From NCBI RefSeq assembly GCF_954871325.1, contig NC_088775.1, positions 63,031,561 to 63,095,560 of the forward strand: DNA of 64,000 nucleotides, read 5' to 3'. Position numbers and translations under genes: made by a program. The notes below the pieces were generated by a model. The model was given only the letters and a program-made list of their open reading frames with translations, was not told where the DNA came from and ran no database searches. Source of the DNA: Gordionus sp. m RMFG-2023. Its lineage: Eukaryota > Nematomorpha > Gordioida > Chordodea > Parachordodidae. This document shows, one piece after another, positions 19,954-35,339 of this stretch. How positions within the stretch are numbered: position 1 is the first letter of the stretch; each line of letters begins with the position of its first letter.

Positions 19954-22900
19954 TAAAATGAAAAAAAAATTTAAGTTTCCGTCATTATTTTTTGAGTTAT
20001 GAAGACAATTCTCAGTTTAGTCAAAAATATTTAGATTTATGGGATTTTAAAAATATTTTATTTTTTTTACTCATTTTGTGTAAACTTACTCATATAAACA
20101 TAAAATGAAAAAAAATTTAAGTTTCCATCATTATTTTTTGAGTTATGATCTCAATTCTCAGTTTAGTCAAAAATATTTAGATTTTTGGGATTATATAAAT
20201 GTTTAATTTTTTTGACTCATTTTGTGTAAACTCATAAAATTAAGATTCCGTCATTATTTTTTGAGTTATGATGTCAATTCTCAGTTTAGTCAAAAATATT
20301 TAGATTTATGGGATTTTAAAAATATTTTATTTTTTGACTCATTTTGTGTAAACTTACTCATATAAACATAAAATGAAAAAAAATTTAAGTTTCCGTCATT
20401 ATTTTTTGAGTTTTGATGACAATTATCAGTTTAGTCAAAAATATTTAGATTTTTGGGATTTTAAAAATATTTTATTTTTTTACTCATTTTGTGTAAACTT
20501 ACTCATATAAACATAAAATGAAAGTAAATTTAAGTTTCCATCATTATTTTTTGAGTTATGAAGACAATTCTCAGTTTAGTCAAAAATATTTAGATTTATG
20601 GGATTTTAAAAATATTTTATATATTTTTACTCATTTTGTGTAAACTTACTCATATAAACATGAAATGAAAAAAAATTTAAGTTTCCGTCATTATTTTTTG
20701 AGTTATGAAGACAATTCTCAGTTTAGTCAAAAATATTTAGATTTTTGGGATTTTAAAAATATTTTATTTTTTTGACTCATTTTGTGTAAACTTACTCATG
20801 TAAACATAAAATGAAAAAAAATTTAAATTTCCTTCATTATTTATCTCAATTCTCAGTTTAGTCAAAAATATTTAGATTTTTGGGATTATATAAATGTTTA
20901 ATTTTTTTGACTCATTTTGTGTAAACTCATAAAATTAAGATTCCGTCATTATTTTTTGAGTTATGATGACAATTCTCAGTATAGTCAAAAATATTTAGAT
21001 TTTTGGGATTTTAAAAATATTTTATTTTTTTTACTCATTTTGTGTAAACTTACTCATATAAACATAAAATGAAAAAAAATTTAAGTTTCCGTCATTATTT
21101 TATGAGTTATGATGTCAATTCTCAGTTTAGTCAAAAAATATTTAGATTTATGGGATTTTAAAAATATTTTATTTTTTTGACTCATTTTGTGTAAACTTAC
21201 TCATATAAACATAAAATGAAAAAAAAATTTAAGTTTCCATCATTATTTTTTGAGTTATGAAGACAATTGTTAGTTTAGTCAAAAATATTTAGATTTATGG
21301 GATTTTAAAAATATTTTATTTTTTTTACTCATTTTGTGTAAACTTACTCATATAAACATAAAATGAAAAAAAAATTTAAGTTTCCGTCATTATTTTTTGA
21401 GTTATGAAGACAATTCTCAGTTTAGTCAAAAATATTTAGATTTATGGGATTTTAAAAATATTTTATTTTTTTTACTCATTTTGTGTAAACTTACTCATAT
21501 AAACATAAAATGAAAAAAAAAATTAAGTTTCCGTCATTATTTTATGAGTTATGAAGACAATTCTCAGTTTAGTCAAAAATATTTAGATTTATGGGATTTT
21601 AAATATATTTTATTTTTTTTACTCATTTTGTGTAAACTTACTCATATAAACATAAAATGAAAAAAAATTTAAGTTTCCGTCATTATTTTATGAGTTATGA
21701 AGACAATTCTCAGTTTAGTCAAAAAGATTTAGATTTATGGGTTTTTAAAAAATATTTTATTTTTTTTACTCATTTTGTGTAAACTTACTCATATAAACAT
21801 AAAATGAAAAAAAAATTTAAGTTTCCATCATTATTTTTTGAGTTATGAAGACAATTCTCAGTTAGGTCAATAATATTTAGATTTATGGGATTTTAAAAAT
21901 ATTTTATTTTTTTTACTCATTTTGTGTAAACTTACTCATATAAACATAAAATGAAAAAAAAATTTAAGTTTCCGTCATTATTTTTTGAGTTATGAAGACA
22001 ATTCTCAGTTTAGTCAAAAATATTTAGATTTATGGGATTTTAAAAATATTTTATTTTTTTTACTCATTTTGTGTAAACTTACTCATATAAACATATAATG
22101 AAAAAAAAATTTAAGTTTCCGTCATTATTTTTTGAGTTATGAAGACAATTCTCAGTTTAGTCAAAAATATTTAGATTTATGGGATTTTAAAAATATTTTA
22201 TTTTTTTTACTCATTTTGTGTAAACTTACTCATATAAACATAAAATGAAAAAAAATTTAAGTTTCCATCATTATTTTATGAGTTATGATGTCAATTCTCA
22301 GTTTAGTCAAAAAATATTTAGATTTATGGGATTTTAAAAATATTATATTTTTTTACTCATTTTGTGTAAACTTACTCATATAAACATAAAATGAAAAAAA
22401 ATTTAAGTTTCCGTCATTATTTTTTGAGTTATGAAGACAATTCTCAGTTTAGTCAAAAATATTTAGATTTATGGGATTTTAAAAATATTTTATTTTTTTT
22501 ACTCATTTTGTGTAAACTTACTCATATAAACATAAAATGAAAAAAAAAATTAAGTTTCCGTCATTATTTTTTGAGTTATGATGTCAATTCTCAGTTTAGT
22601 CAAAAATATTTAGATTTATGGGATTTTAAAAATATTTTATTTTTTGACTCATTTTGTGTAAACTTACTCAAATAAACATAAAATGAAAAAAAATTTAAGT
22701 TTCCGTCATTATTTTTTGAGTTATGATGACAATTATCAGTTTAGTCATTTAGATTTTTGGGATTTTAAAAATATTTTATTTTTTTACTCATTTTGTGTAA
22801 ACTTACTCATATAAACATAAAATGAAAGTAAATTTAAGTTTCCATCATTATTTTTTGAGTTATGAAGACAATTCTCATTTTAGTCAAAAATATTTAGATT

Positions 22901-25900
22901 TTTGGGATTTTAAAAATATTTTATTTTTTTGACTCATTTTGTGTAAACTTACTCATGTAAACATAAAATGAAAAAAAATTTAAGTTTCCATCATTATTTT
23001 TTGAGTTATGATCTCAATTCTCAGTTTAGTCAAAAATATTTAGATTTTTGGGATTATATAAATGTTTAATTTTTTTGACTCATTTTGTGTAAACTCATAA
23101 AATTAAGATTCCGTCATTATATTTTGAGTTATGATGTCAATTCTCAGTTTAGTCAAAAATATTTAGATTTATGGGATTTTAAAAATATTTTATTTTTTGA
23201 TCTCATTTTGTGTAAACTAACTCATATAAACATAAAATGAAAAAAAATTTAAGTTTCCGTCATTATTTTTTGAGTTATGATGACAATTCTCAGTTTAGTC
23301 AAAAATATTTAGATTTTTGGGATTTTAAAAATATTTTATTTTTTTTACTCATTTTGTGTAAACTTACTCATATAAACATAAAATGAAAAAAAATTTAAGT
23401 TTCCGTCATTATTTTTTGAGTTATGATGTCAATTCTCAGTTTAGTCAAAAAATATTTAGATTTATGGGATTTTAAAAATATTTTATTTTTTTTACTCATT
23501 TTGTGTAAACTTACTCATATAAACATAAAATAAAAAAAAAATTTAAGTTTCCATCATTATTTTTTGAGTTATGAAGACAATTGTTAGTTTAGTCAAAAAT
23601 ATTTAGATTTATGGGATTTTAAAAATATTTTATTTTTTTTACTCATTTTGTGTAAACTTACTCATATAAACATAAAATGAAAAAAAAATTTAAGTTTCCG
23701 TCATTATTTTTTGAGTTATGAAGACAATTCTCAGTTTAGTCAAAAATATTTAGATTTATGGGATTTTAAAAATATTTTATTTTTTTTACTCATTTTGTGT
23801 AAACTTACTCATATAAACATAAAATGAAAAAAAATTTAAGTTTCCGTCATTATTTTATGAGTTATGAAGACAATTCTCAGTTTAGTCAAAAAGATTTAGA
23901 TTTATGGGATTTTAAAAAATATTTTATTTTTTTTACTCATTTTGTGTAAACTTACTCATATAAACATAAAATGAAAAAAAAATTTAAGTTTCCATCATTA
24001 TTTTTTGAGTTATGAAGACAATTCTCAGTTAGGTCAATAATATTTAGATTTATGGGATTTTAAAAATATTTTATTTTTTTTACTCATTTTGTGTAAACTT
24101 ACTCATATAAACATAAAATGAAAAAAAAATTTAAGTTTCCGTCATTATTTTTTGAGTTATGAAGACAATTCTCAGTTTAGTCAAAAATATTTAGATTTAT
24201 GGGATTTTAAAAATATTTTATTTTTTTTACTCATTTTGTGTAAACTTACTCATATAAACATAAAATGAAAAAAAAATTTAAGTTTCCGTCATTATTTTTT
24301 GAGTTATGAAGACAATTCTCAGTTTAGTCAAAAATATTTAGATTTATGGGATTTTAAAAATATTTTATTTTTTTTACTCATTTTGTGTAAACTTACTCAT
24401 ATAAACATAAAATGAAAAAAAATTTAAGTTTCCATCATTATTTTATGAGTTATGATGTCAATTCTCAGTTTAGTCAAAAAATATTTAGATTTTTGGGATT
24501 TTAAAAATATTTTATTTTTTGATCCATTTTGTGTAAACTAACTCATATAAACATAAAATGAAAAAAAATTTAAGTTTCCGTCATTATTTTTTGAGTTATG
24601 ATGACAATTCTCAGTTTAGTCAAAAATATTTAGATTTTTGGGATTTTAAAAATATTTTATTTTTTTTACTCATTTTGTGTAAACTTACTCATATAAACAT
24701 AAAATGAAAAAAAATTTAAGTTTCCGTCATTATTTTTTGAGTTATGATGTCAATTCTCAGTTAGGTCAAAAATATTTAGATTTATGGGATTTCAAAAATA
24801 TTTTATTTTTTTTACTCATTTTGTGTAAACTTACTCATATAAACATAAAATGAAAAAAAATTTAAGTTTCCATCATTATTTTTTGAGTTATGAAGACAAT
24901 TCTCAGTTTAGTCAAAAATATTTAGATTTATGGGATTTTAAAAATATTTTATTTTTTTACTCATTTTGTGTAAACTTACTCATATAAACATAAAATGAAA
25001 GTAAATTTAAGTTTCCATCATTATTTTTTGAGTTATGAAGACAATTCTCAGTTTAGTCAAAAATATTTAGATTTATGGGATTTTAAAAATATTTTATATA
25101 TTTTTACTCGTGTAAACTTACTCATATAAACATGAAATGAAAAAAAAATTTAAGTTTCCGTCATTATTTTTTGAGTTATGAAGACAATTCTCAGTTTAGT
25201 CAAAAATATTTAGATTTTTGGGATTTTAAAAATATTTTATTTTTTTGACTCATTTTGTGTAAACTTACTCATGTAAACATAAAATGAAAAAAAATTTAAA
25301 TTTCCTTCATTATTTATCTCAATTCTCAGTTTAGTCAAAAATATTTAGATTTTTGGGATTATATAAATGTTTAATTTTTTTGACTCATTTTGTGTAAACT
25401 CATAAAATTAAGATTCCGTCATTATTTTTTGAGTTATGATGACAATTCTCAGTATAGTCAAAAATATTTAGATTTTTGGGATTTTAAAAATATTTTATTT
25501 TTTTTACTCATTTTGTGTAAACTTACTCATATAAACATAAAATGAAAAAAAATTTAAGTTTCCGTTATTATTTTATGAGTTATGATGTCAATTCTCAGTT
25601 TAGTCAAAAAATATTTAGATTTATGGGATTTTAAAAATATTTTATTTTTTTTACTCATTTTGTGTAAACTTACTCATATAAACATAAAATGAAAAAAAAT
25701 TTAAGTTTCCATCATTATTTTTTGAGTTATGAAGACAATTGTTAGTTTAGTCAAAAATATATAGATTTATGGGATTTTAAAAATATTTTATTTTTTTTAC
25801 TCATTTTGTGTAAACTTACTCATATAAACATAAAATGAAAAAAAAATTTAAGTTTCCGTCATTATTTTTTGAGTTATGAAGACAATTCTCAGTTTAGTCA

Positions 25901-28900
25901 AAAATATTTAGATTTATGGGATTTTAAAAATATTTTATTTTTTTTACTCATTTTGTGTAAACTTACTCATATAAACATAAAATGAAAAAAAAATTTAAGT
26001 TTCCGTCATTATTTTTTGAGTTATGAAGACAATTCTCAGTTTAGTCAAAAATATTTAGATTTATGGGATTTTAAATATATTTTATTTTTTTTACTCATTT
26101 TGTGTAAACTTACTCATATAAACATAAAATGAAAAAAAATTTAAGTTTCCGTCATTATTTTATGAGTTATGAAGACAATTCTCAGTTTAGTCAAAAAGAT
26201 TTAGATTTATGGGTTTTTAAAAAATATTTTATTTTTTTTACTCATTTTGTGTAAACTTACTCATATAAACATAAAATGAAAAAAAATTTAAGTTTCCATC
26301 ATTATTTTTTGAGTTATGAAGACAATTCTCAGTTAGGTCAATAATATTTAGATTTATGGGATTTTAAAAATATTTTATTTTTTTTACTCATTTTGTGTAA
26401 ACTTACTCATATAAACATAAAATGAAAAAAAAATTTAAGTTTCCGTCATTATTTTTTGAGTTATGAAGACAATTCTCAGTTTAGTCAAAAATATTTAGAT
26501 TTATGGGATTTTAAAAATATTTTATTTTTTTTACTCATTTTGTGTAAACTTACTCATATAAACATAAAATGAAAAAAAAATTTAAGTTTCCGTCATTATT
26601 TTTTGAGTTATGAAGACAATTCTCAGTTTAGTCAAAAATATTTAGATTTATGGGATTTTAAAAATATTTTATTTTTTTTACTCATTTTGTGTAAACTTAC
26701 TCATATAAACATAAAATGAAAAAAAATTTAAGTTTCCATCATTATTTTATGAGTTATGATGTCAATTCTCAGTTTAGTCAAAAAATATTTAGATTTATGG
26801 GATTTTAAAAATATTATATTTTTTTGACTCATTTTGTGTAAACTTACTCATATAAACATAAAATGAAAAAAAATTTAAGTTTCCGTCATTATTTTTTGAG
26901 TTATGAAGACAATTCTCAGTTTAGTCAAAAATATTTAGATTTATGGGATTTTAAAAATATTTTATTTTTTTTACTCATTTTGTGTAAACTTACTCATATA
27001 AACATAAAATGAAAAAAAAAATTAAGTTTCCGTCATTATTTTTTGAGTTATGATGTCAATTCTCAGTTTAGTCAAAAATATTTAGATTTATGGGATTTTA
27101 AAAATATTTTATTTTTTGACTCATTTTGTGTAAACTTACTCATATAAACATAAAATGAAAAAAAATTTAAGTTTCCGTCATTATTTTATGAGTTATGAAG
27201 ACAATTCTCAGTTTAGTCAAAAAGATTTAGATTTATGGGATTTTAAAAAATATTTTATTTTTTTTACTCATTTTGTGTAAACTTACTCATATAAACATAA
27301 AATGAAAAAAAATTTAAGTTTCCATCATTATTTTATGAGTTATGATGTCAATTCTCAGTTTAGTCAAAAAATATTTAGATTTATGGGATTTTAAAAATAT
27401 TTTATTTTTTTTACTCATTTTGTGTAAACTTACTCATATAAACATAAAATGAAAAAAAATTTAAGTTTCCGTCATTATTTTATGAGTTATGAAGACAATT
27501 CTCAGTTTAGTCAAAAAGATTTAGATTTATGGGATTTTAAAAATATTTTATTTTTTTTACTCATTTTGTGTAAACTTACTCATATAAACATAAAATGAAA
27601 AAAAATTTAAGTTTCCATCATTATTTTTTGAGTTATGATCTCAATTCTCAGTTTAGTCAAAAATATTTAGATTTTTGGGATTATATAAATGTTTAATTTT
27701 TTTGACTCATTTTGTGTAAACTCATAAAATTAAGATTCCGTCATTATTTTTTGAGTTATGATGTCAATTCTCAGTTTAGTCAAAAATATTTAGATTTATG
27801 GGATTTTAAAAATATTTTATTTTTTGACTCATTTTGTGTAAACTTACTCATATAAACATAAAATGAAAAAAAATTTAAGTTTCCGTCATTATTTTTTGAG
27901 TTTTGATGACAATTATCAGTTTAGTCAAAAATATTTAGATTTTTGGGATTTTAAAAATATTTTATTTTTTTACTCATTTTGTGTAAACTTACTCATATAA
28001 ACATAAAATGAAAGTAAATTTAAGTTTCCATCATTATTTTTTGAGTTATGAAGACAATTCTCAGTTTAGTCAAAAATATTTAGATTTATGGGATTTTAAA
28101 AATATTTTATATATTTTTACTCGTGTAAACTTACTCATATAAACATGAAATGAAAAAAAAATTTAAGTTTCCGTCATTATTTTTTGAGTTATGAAGACAA
28201 TTCTCAGTTTAGTCAAAAATATTTAGATTTTTGGGATTTTAAAAATATTTTATTTTTTTGACTCATTTTGTGTAAACTTACTCATGTAAACATAAAATGA
28301 AAAAAAATTTAAATTTCCTTCATTATTTATCTCAATTCTCAGTTTAGTCAAAAATATTTAGATTTTTGGGATTATATAAATGTTTAATTTTTTTGACTCA
28401 TTTTGTGTAAACTCATAAAATTAAGATTCCGTCATTATTTTTTGAGTTATGATGACAATTCTCAGTATAGTCAAAAATATTTAGATTTTTGGGATTTTAA
28501 AAATATTTTATTTTTTTTACTCATTTTGTGTAAACTTACTCATATAAACATAAAATGAAAAAAAATTTAAGTTTCCGTCATTATTTTATGAGTTATGATG
28601 TCAATTCTCAGTTTAGTCAAAAAATATTTAGATTTATGGGATTTTAAAAATATTTTATTTTTTTTACTCATTTTGTGTAAACTTACTCATATAAACATAA
28701 AATGAAAAAAAAATTTAAGTTTCCATCATTATTTTTTGAGTTATGAAGACAATTGTTAGTTTAGTCAAAAATATTTAGATTTATGGGATTTTAAAAATAT
28801 TTTATTTTTTTTACTCATTTTGTGTAAACTTACTCATATAAACATAAAATGAAAAAAAAATTTAAGTTTCCGTCATTATTTTTTGAGTTATGAAGACAAT

Positions 28901-31900
28901 TCTCAGTTTAGTCAAAAATATTTAGATTTATGGGATTTTAAAAATATTTTATTTTTTTTACTCATTTTGTGTAAACTTACTCATATAAACATAAAATGAA
29001 AAAAAAAATTAAGTTTCCGTCATTATTTTTTGAGTTATGAAGACAATTCTCAGTTTAGTCAAAAATATTTAGATTTATGGGATTTTAAATATATTTTATT
29101 TTTTTTACTCATTTTGTGTAAACTTACTCATATAAACATAAAATGAAAAAAAATTTAAGTTTCCGTCATTATTTTATGAGTTATGAAGACAATTCTCAGT
29201 TTAGTCAAAAAGATTTAGATTTATGGGTTTTTAAAAAATATTTTATTTTTTTTACTCATTTTGTGTAAACTTACTCATATAAACATAAAATGAAAAAAAA
29301 ATTTAAGTTTCCATCATTATTTTTTGAGTTATGAAGACAATTCTCAGTTAGGTCAATAATATTTAGATTTATGGGATTTTAAAAATATTTTATTTTTTTT
29401 ACTCATTTTGTGTAAACTTACTCATATAAACATAAAATGAAAAAAAAATTTAAGTTTCCGTCATTATTTTTTGAGTTATGAAGACAATTCTCAGTTTAGT
29501 CAAAAATATTTAGATTTATGGGATTTTAAAAATATTTTATTTTTTTTACTCATTTTGTGTAAACTTACTCATATAAACATAAAATGAAAAAAAAATTTAA
29601 GTTTCCGTCATTATTTTTTGAGTTATGAAGACAATTCTCAGTTTAGTCAAAAATATTTAGATTTATGGGATTTTAAAAATATTTTATTTTTTTTACTCAT
29701 TTTGTGTAAACTTACTCATATAAACATAAAATGAAAAAAAATTTAAGTTTCCATCATTATTTTATGAGTTATGATGTCAATTCTCAGTTTAGTCAAAAAA
29801 TATTTAGATTTATGGGATTTTAAAAATATTATATTTTTTTACTCATTTTGTGTAAACTTACTCATATAAACATAAAATGAAAAAAAATTTAAGTTTCCGT
29901 CATTATTTTTTGAGTTATGAAGACAATTCTCAGTTTAGTCAAAAATATTTAGATTTATGGGATTTTAAAAATATTTTATTTTTTTTACTCATTTTGTGTA
30001 AACTTACTCATATAAACATAAAATGAAAAAAAAAATTAAGTTTCCGTCATTATTTTTTGAGTTATGATGTCAATTCTCAGTTTAGTCAAAAATATTTAGA
30101 TTTATGGGATTTTAAAAATATTTTATTTTTTGACTCATTTTGTGTAAACTTACTCATATAAACATAAAATGAAAAAAAATTTAAGTTTCCGTCATTATTT
30201 TATGAGTTATGAAGACAATTCTCAGTTTAGTCAAAAAGATTTAGATTTATGGGATTTTAAAAAATATTTTATATTTTTTACTCATTTTGTGTAAACTTAC
30301 TCATATAAACATAAAATGAAAAAAAATTTAAGTTTCCATCATTATTTTATGAGTTATGATGTCAATTCTCAGTTTAGTCAAAAAATATTTAGATTTATGG
30401 GATTTTAAAAATATTTTATTTTTTTTACTCATTTTGTGTAAACTTACTCATATAAACATAAAATGAAAAAAAATTTAAGTTTCCGTCATTATTTTATGAG
30501 TTATGAAGACAATTCTCAGTTTAGTCAAAAAGATTTAGATTTATGGGATTTTAAAAATATTTTATTTTTTTTACTCATTTTGTGTAAACTTACTCATATA
30601 AACATAAAATGAAAAAAAAATTTAAGTTTCCATCATTATTTTTTGAGTTATGAAGACAATTCTCAGTTAGGTCAAAAATATTTAGATTTATGGGATTTTA
30701 AAAATATTTTATTTTTTTTACTCATTTTGTGTAAACTTACTCATATAAACATAAAATGAAAAAAAATTTAAGTTTCCGTCATTATTTTATGAGTTATGAA
30801 GACAATTCTCAGTTTAGTCAAAAATATTTAGATTTATGGGATTTTAAAAATATTTTATTTTTTTTATTCATTTTGTGTAAACTTACCCATATAAACATAA
30901 AATGAAAAAAATTTAAGTTTCCGTCATTATTTTTTGAGTTATGAAGACAATTGTTAGTTTAGTCAAAAATATTTAGATTTATGGGATTTTAAAAATATTT
31001 TATTTTTTTTACTCATTTTGTGTAAACTTACTCATATAAACATAAAATGAAAAAAAAATTTACGTTTCCGTCATTATTTTTTGAGTTATGAAGACAATTG
31101 TTAGTTTAGTCAAAAATATTTAGATTTATGGGATTTTAAAAATATTTTATTTTTTTTACTCATTTTGTGTAAACTTACTCATATAAACATAAAATGAAAA
31201 AAAATTTAAGTTTCCGTCATTATTTTTTGAGTTATGAAGACAATTCTCAGTTTAGTCAAAAATATTTAGATTTATGGGATTTTAAAAATATTTTATTTTT
31301 TTTACTCATTTTGTGTAAACTTACTCATATAAACATAAAATGAAAAAAAATTAAAGTTTCTGTCATTATTTTATGAGTTATGAAGACAATTCTCAGTTTA
31401 GTCAAAAAGATTTAGATTTATGGGATTTTAAAAAATATTTTATTTTTTTTACTCATTTTGTGTAAACTTACTCATATAAACATAAAATGAAAAAAAAATT
31501 TAAGTTTCCATCATTATTTTTTGAGTTATGAAGACAATTCTCAGTTAGGTCAAAAATATTTAGATTTATGGGATTTTAAAAATATTTTATTTTTTTTACT
31601 CATTTTGTGTAAACTTACTCATATAAACATAAAATGAAAAAAAAATTTAAGTTTCCATCATTATTTTTTGAGTTATGAAGACAATTGTTAGTTTAGTCAA
31701 AAAATATTTAGATTTATGGGATTTTAAAAATATTTTATTTTTTTTACTCATTTTGTGTAAACTTACTCATATAAACATAAAATGAAAAAAAAATTTAAGT
31801 TTCCGTCATTATTTTTTGAGTTATGAAGACAATTCTCAGTTTAGTCAAAAATATTTAGATTTATGGGATTTTAAAAATATTTTATTTTTTTTACTCATTT

Positions 31901-34900
31901 TGTGTAAACTTACTCATATAAACATAAAATGAAAAAAAATTTAAGTTTCCGTCATTATTTTATGAGTTATGAAGACAATTCTCAGTTTAGTCAAAAAGAT
32001 TTAGATTTATGGGATTTTAAAAAATATTTTATTTTTTTTACTCATTTTGTGTAAACTTACTCATATAAACATAAAATGAAAAAAAAATTTAAGTTTCCAT
32101 CATTATTTTTTGAGTTATGAAGACAATTCTCAGTTAGGTCAAAAATATTTAGATTTATGGGATTTTAAAAATATTTTATTTTTTTTACTCATTTTGTGTA
32201 AACTTACTCATATAAACATAAAATGAAAAAAAATTTAAGTTTCCATCATTATTTTTTGAGTTATGAAGACAATTCTCAGTTTAGTCAAAAATATTTAGAT
32301 TTGTGGGATTTTAAAAATATTTTATTTTTTTTACTCATTTTGTGTAAACTTACTCATATAAACATAAAATGAAAAAAAAATTTTAGTTTCCGTCATTATT
32401 TTTTGAGTTATGAAGACAATTCTCAGTTTAGTCAAAAATATTTAGATTTATGGGATTTTAAAAATATTTTATTTTTTTTACTCATTTTGTGTAAACTTAC
32501 TCATATAAACATAAAATGAAAAAAAAATTTAAGTTTCCGTCATTATTTTTTGAGTTATGAAGACAATTCTCAGTTTAGTCAAAAATATTTAGATTTGTGG
32601 GATTTTAAAAATATTTTATTTTTTTTACTCATTTTGTGTAAACTTACTCATATAAACATAAAATGAAAAAAAAATTTTAGTTTCCGTCATTATTTTTTGA
32701 GTTATGAAGACAATTCTCAGTTTAGTCAAAAATATTTAGATTTATGGGAGTTTAAAAATATTTTATTTTTTTTACAACTTACTCATATAAATATGAAATG
32801 AAAAAAAAATTTAAGTTTCCGTCATTATTTTTTGAGTTATGAAGACAATTCTCAGTTTAGTCAAAAATATTTAGATTTATGGGATTTTAAAAATATTTTA
32901 TTTTTTTTACTCATTTTGTGTAAACTTACTCATATAAACATAAAATGAAAAAAAAATTTACGTTTCCGTCATTATTTTTTGTGTTATGAAGACAATTGTT
33001 AGTTTAGTCAAAAATATTTAGATTTATGGGATTTTAAAAATATTTTATTTTTTTTACTCATTTTGTGTAAACTTACTCATATAAACATAAAATGAAAAAA
33101 AAATTTACGTTTCCGTCATTATTTTTTGAGTTATGAAGACAATTGTTAGTTTAGTCAAAAATATTTAGATTTATGGGATTTTAAAAATATTTTATTTTTT
33201 TTACTCATTTTGTGTAAACTTACTCATATAAACATAAAATGAAAAAAAATTTAAGTTTCCGTCATTATTTTTTGAGTTATGAAGACAATTCTCAGTTTAG
33301 TCAAAAATATTTAGATTTATGGGATTTTAAAAATATTTTATTTTTTTTACTCATTTTGTGTAAACTTACTCATATAAACATAAAATGAAAAAAAATTTAA
33401 GTTTCCGTCATTATTTTATGAGTTATGAAGACAATTCTCAGTTTAGTCAAAAAGATTTAGATTTATGGGATTTTAAAAAATATTTTATTTTTTTTACTCA
33501 TTTTGTGTAAACTTACTCATATAAACATAAAATGAAAAAAAATTTAAGTTTCCGTCATTATTTTTTGAGTTATGAAGACAATTCTCAGTTAGGTCAAAAA
33601 TATTTAGATTTATGGGATTTTAAAAATATTTTATTTTTTTTATTCATTTTGTGTAAACTTACCCATATAAACATAAAATGAAAAAAAATTTAAGTTTCCG
33701 TCATTATTTTTTGAGTTATGAAGACAATTGTTAGTTTAGTCAAAAATATTTAGATTTATGGGATTTTAAAAATATTTTATTTTTTTTACTCATTTTGTGT
33801 AAACTTACTCATATAAACATAAAATGAAAAAAAAATTTACGTTTCCGTCATTATTTTTTGAGTTATGAAGACAATTGTTAGTTTAGTCAAAAATATTTAG
33901 ATTTATGGGATTTTAAAAATATTTTATTTTTTTTACTCATTTTGTGTAAACTTACTCATATAAACATAAAATGAAAAAAAAATTTAAGTTTCCATCATTA
34001 TTTTTTGAGTTATGAAGACAATTCTCAGTTAGGTCAAAAATATTTAGATTTATGGGATTTTAAAAATATTTTATTTTTTTTACTCATTTTGTGTAAACTT
34101 ACTCATATAAACATAAAATGAAAAAAAATTTAAGTTTCCGTCATTATTTTATGAGTTATGAAGACAATTCTCAGTTTAGTCAAAAATATTTAGATTTATG
34201 GGATTTTAAAAATATTTTATTTTTTTTATTCATTTTGTGTAAACTTACCCATATAAACATAAAATGAAAAAAAATTTAAGTTTCCGTCATTATTTTTTGA
34301 GTTATGAAGACAATTGTTAGTTTAGTCAAAAATATTTAGATTTATGGGATTTTAAAAATATTTTATTTTTTTTACTCATTTTGTGTAAACTTACTCATAT
34401 AAACATAAAATGAAAAAAAATTTAAGTTTCCGTCATTATTTTTTGAGTTATGAAGACAATTGTTAGTTTAGTCAAAAATATTTAGATTTATGGGATTTTA
34501 AAAATATTTTATTTTTTTTACTCATTTTGTGTAAACTTACTCATATAAACATAAAATGAAAAAAAAATTTAAGTTTCCGTCATTATTTTTTGAGTTATGA
34601 AGACAATTCTCAGTTTAGTCAAAAATATTTAGATTTATGGGATTTTAAAAATATTTTATTTTTTTTACTCATTTTGTGTAAACTTACTCATATAAACATA
34701 AAATGAAAAAAAATTAAAGTTTCCGTCATTATTTTTTGAGTTATGAAGACAATTGTTAGTTTAGTCAAAAATATTTAGATTTATGGGATTTTAAAAATAT
34801 TTTATTTTTTTTACTCATTTTGTGTAAACTTACTCATATAAACATAAAATGAAAAAAAAATTTACGTTTCCGTCATTATTTTTTGAGTTATGAAGACAAT

Positions 34901-35339
34901 TGTTAGTTTAGTCAAAAATATTTAGATTTATGGGATTTTAAAAATATTTTATTTTTTTTACTCATTTTGTGTAAACTTACTCATATAAACATAAAATGAA
35001 AAAAAATTTAAGTTTCCGTCATTATTTTTTGAGTTATGAAGACAATTCTCAGTTTAGTCAAAAATATTTAGATTTATGGGATTTTAAAAATATTTTATTT
35101 TTTTTACTCATTTTGTGTAAACTTACTCATATAAACATAAAATGAAAAAAAATTAAAGTTTCCGTCATTATTTTATGAGTTATGAAGACAATTCTCAGTT
35201 TAGTCAAAAAGATTTAGATTTATGGGATTTTAAAAAATATTTTATTTTTTTTACTCATTTTGTGTAAACTTACTCATATAAACATAAAATGAAAAAAAAA
35301 TTTAAGTTTCCATCATTATTTTTTGAGTTATGAAGACAA

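Larger units (their letters stand above)
16400..30900 (+). repeat. Left satellite domain with 2.2-3.0-kb higher-order repeats
   Basis: Rare variants return at regular distances. GAAAGTAAATTT is at 18101, 20521, 22825, 24998 and 28011 (spacing 2420, 2304, 2173, 3013). CAGTATAGTC is at about 18699, 20978, 25450 and 28463. CATTATTTATCTCAATTC is at about 18411, 20836, 25308 and 28321. Several independent markers share the same spacing, so these are multi-monomer blocks duplicated as a whole. The 3,013-bp pair (about 24.9-27.9 and 27.9-30.3 kb) is the cleanest. Confidence 0.9.
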
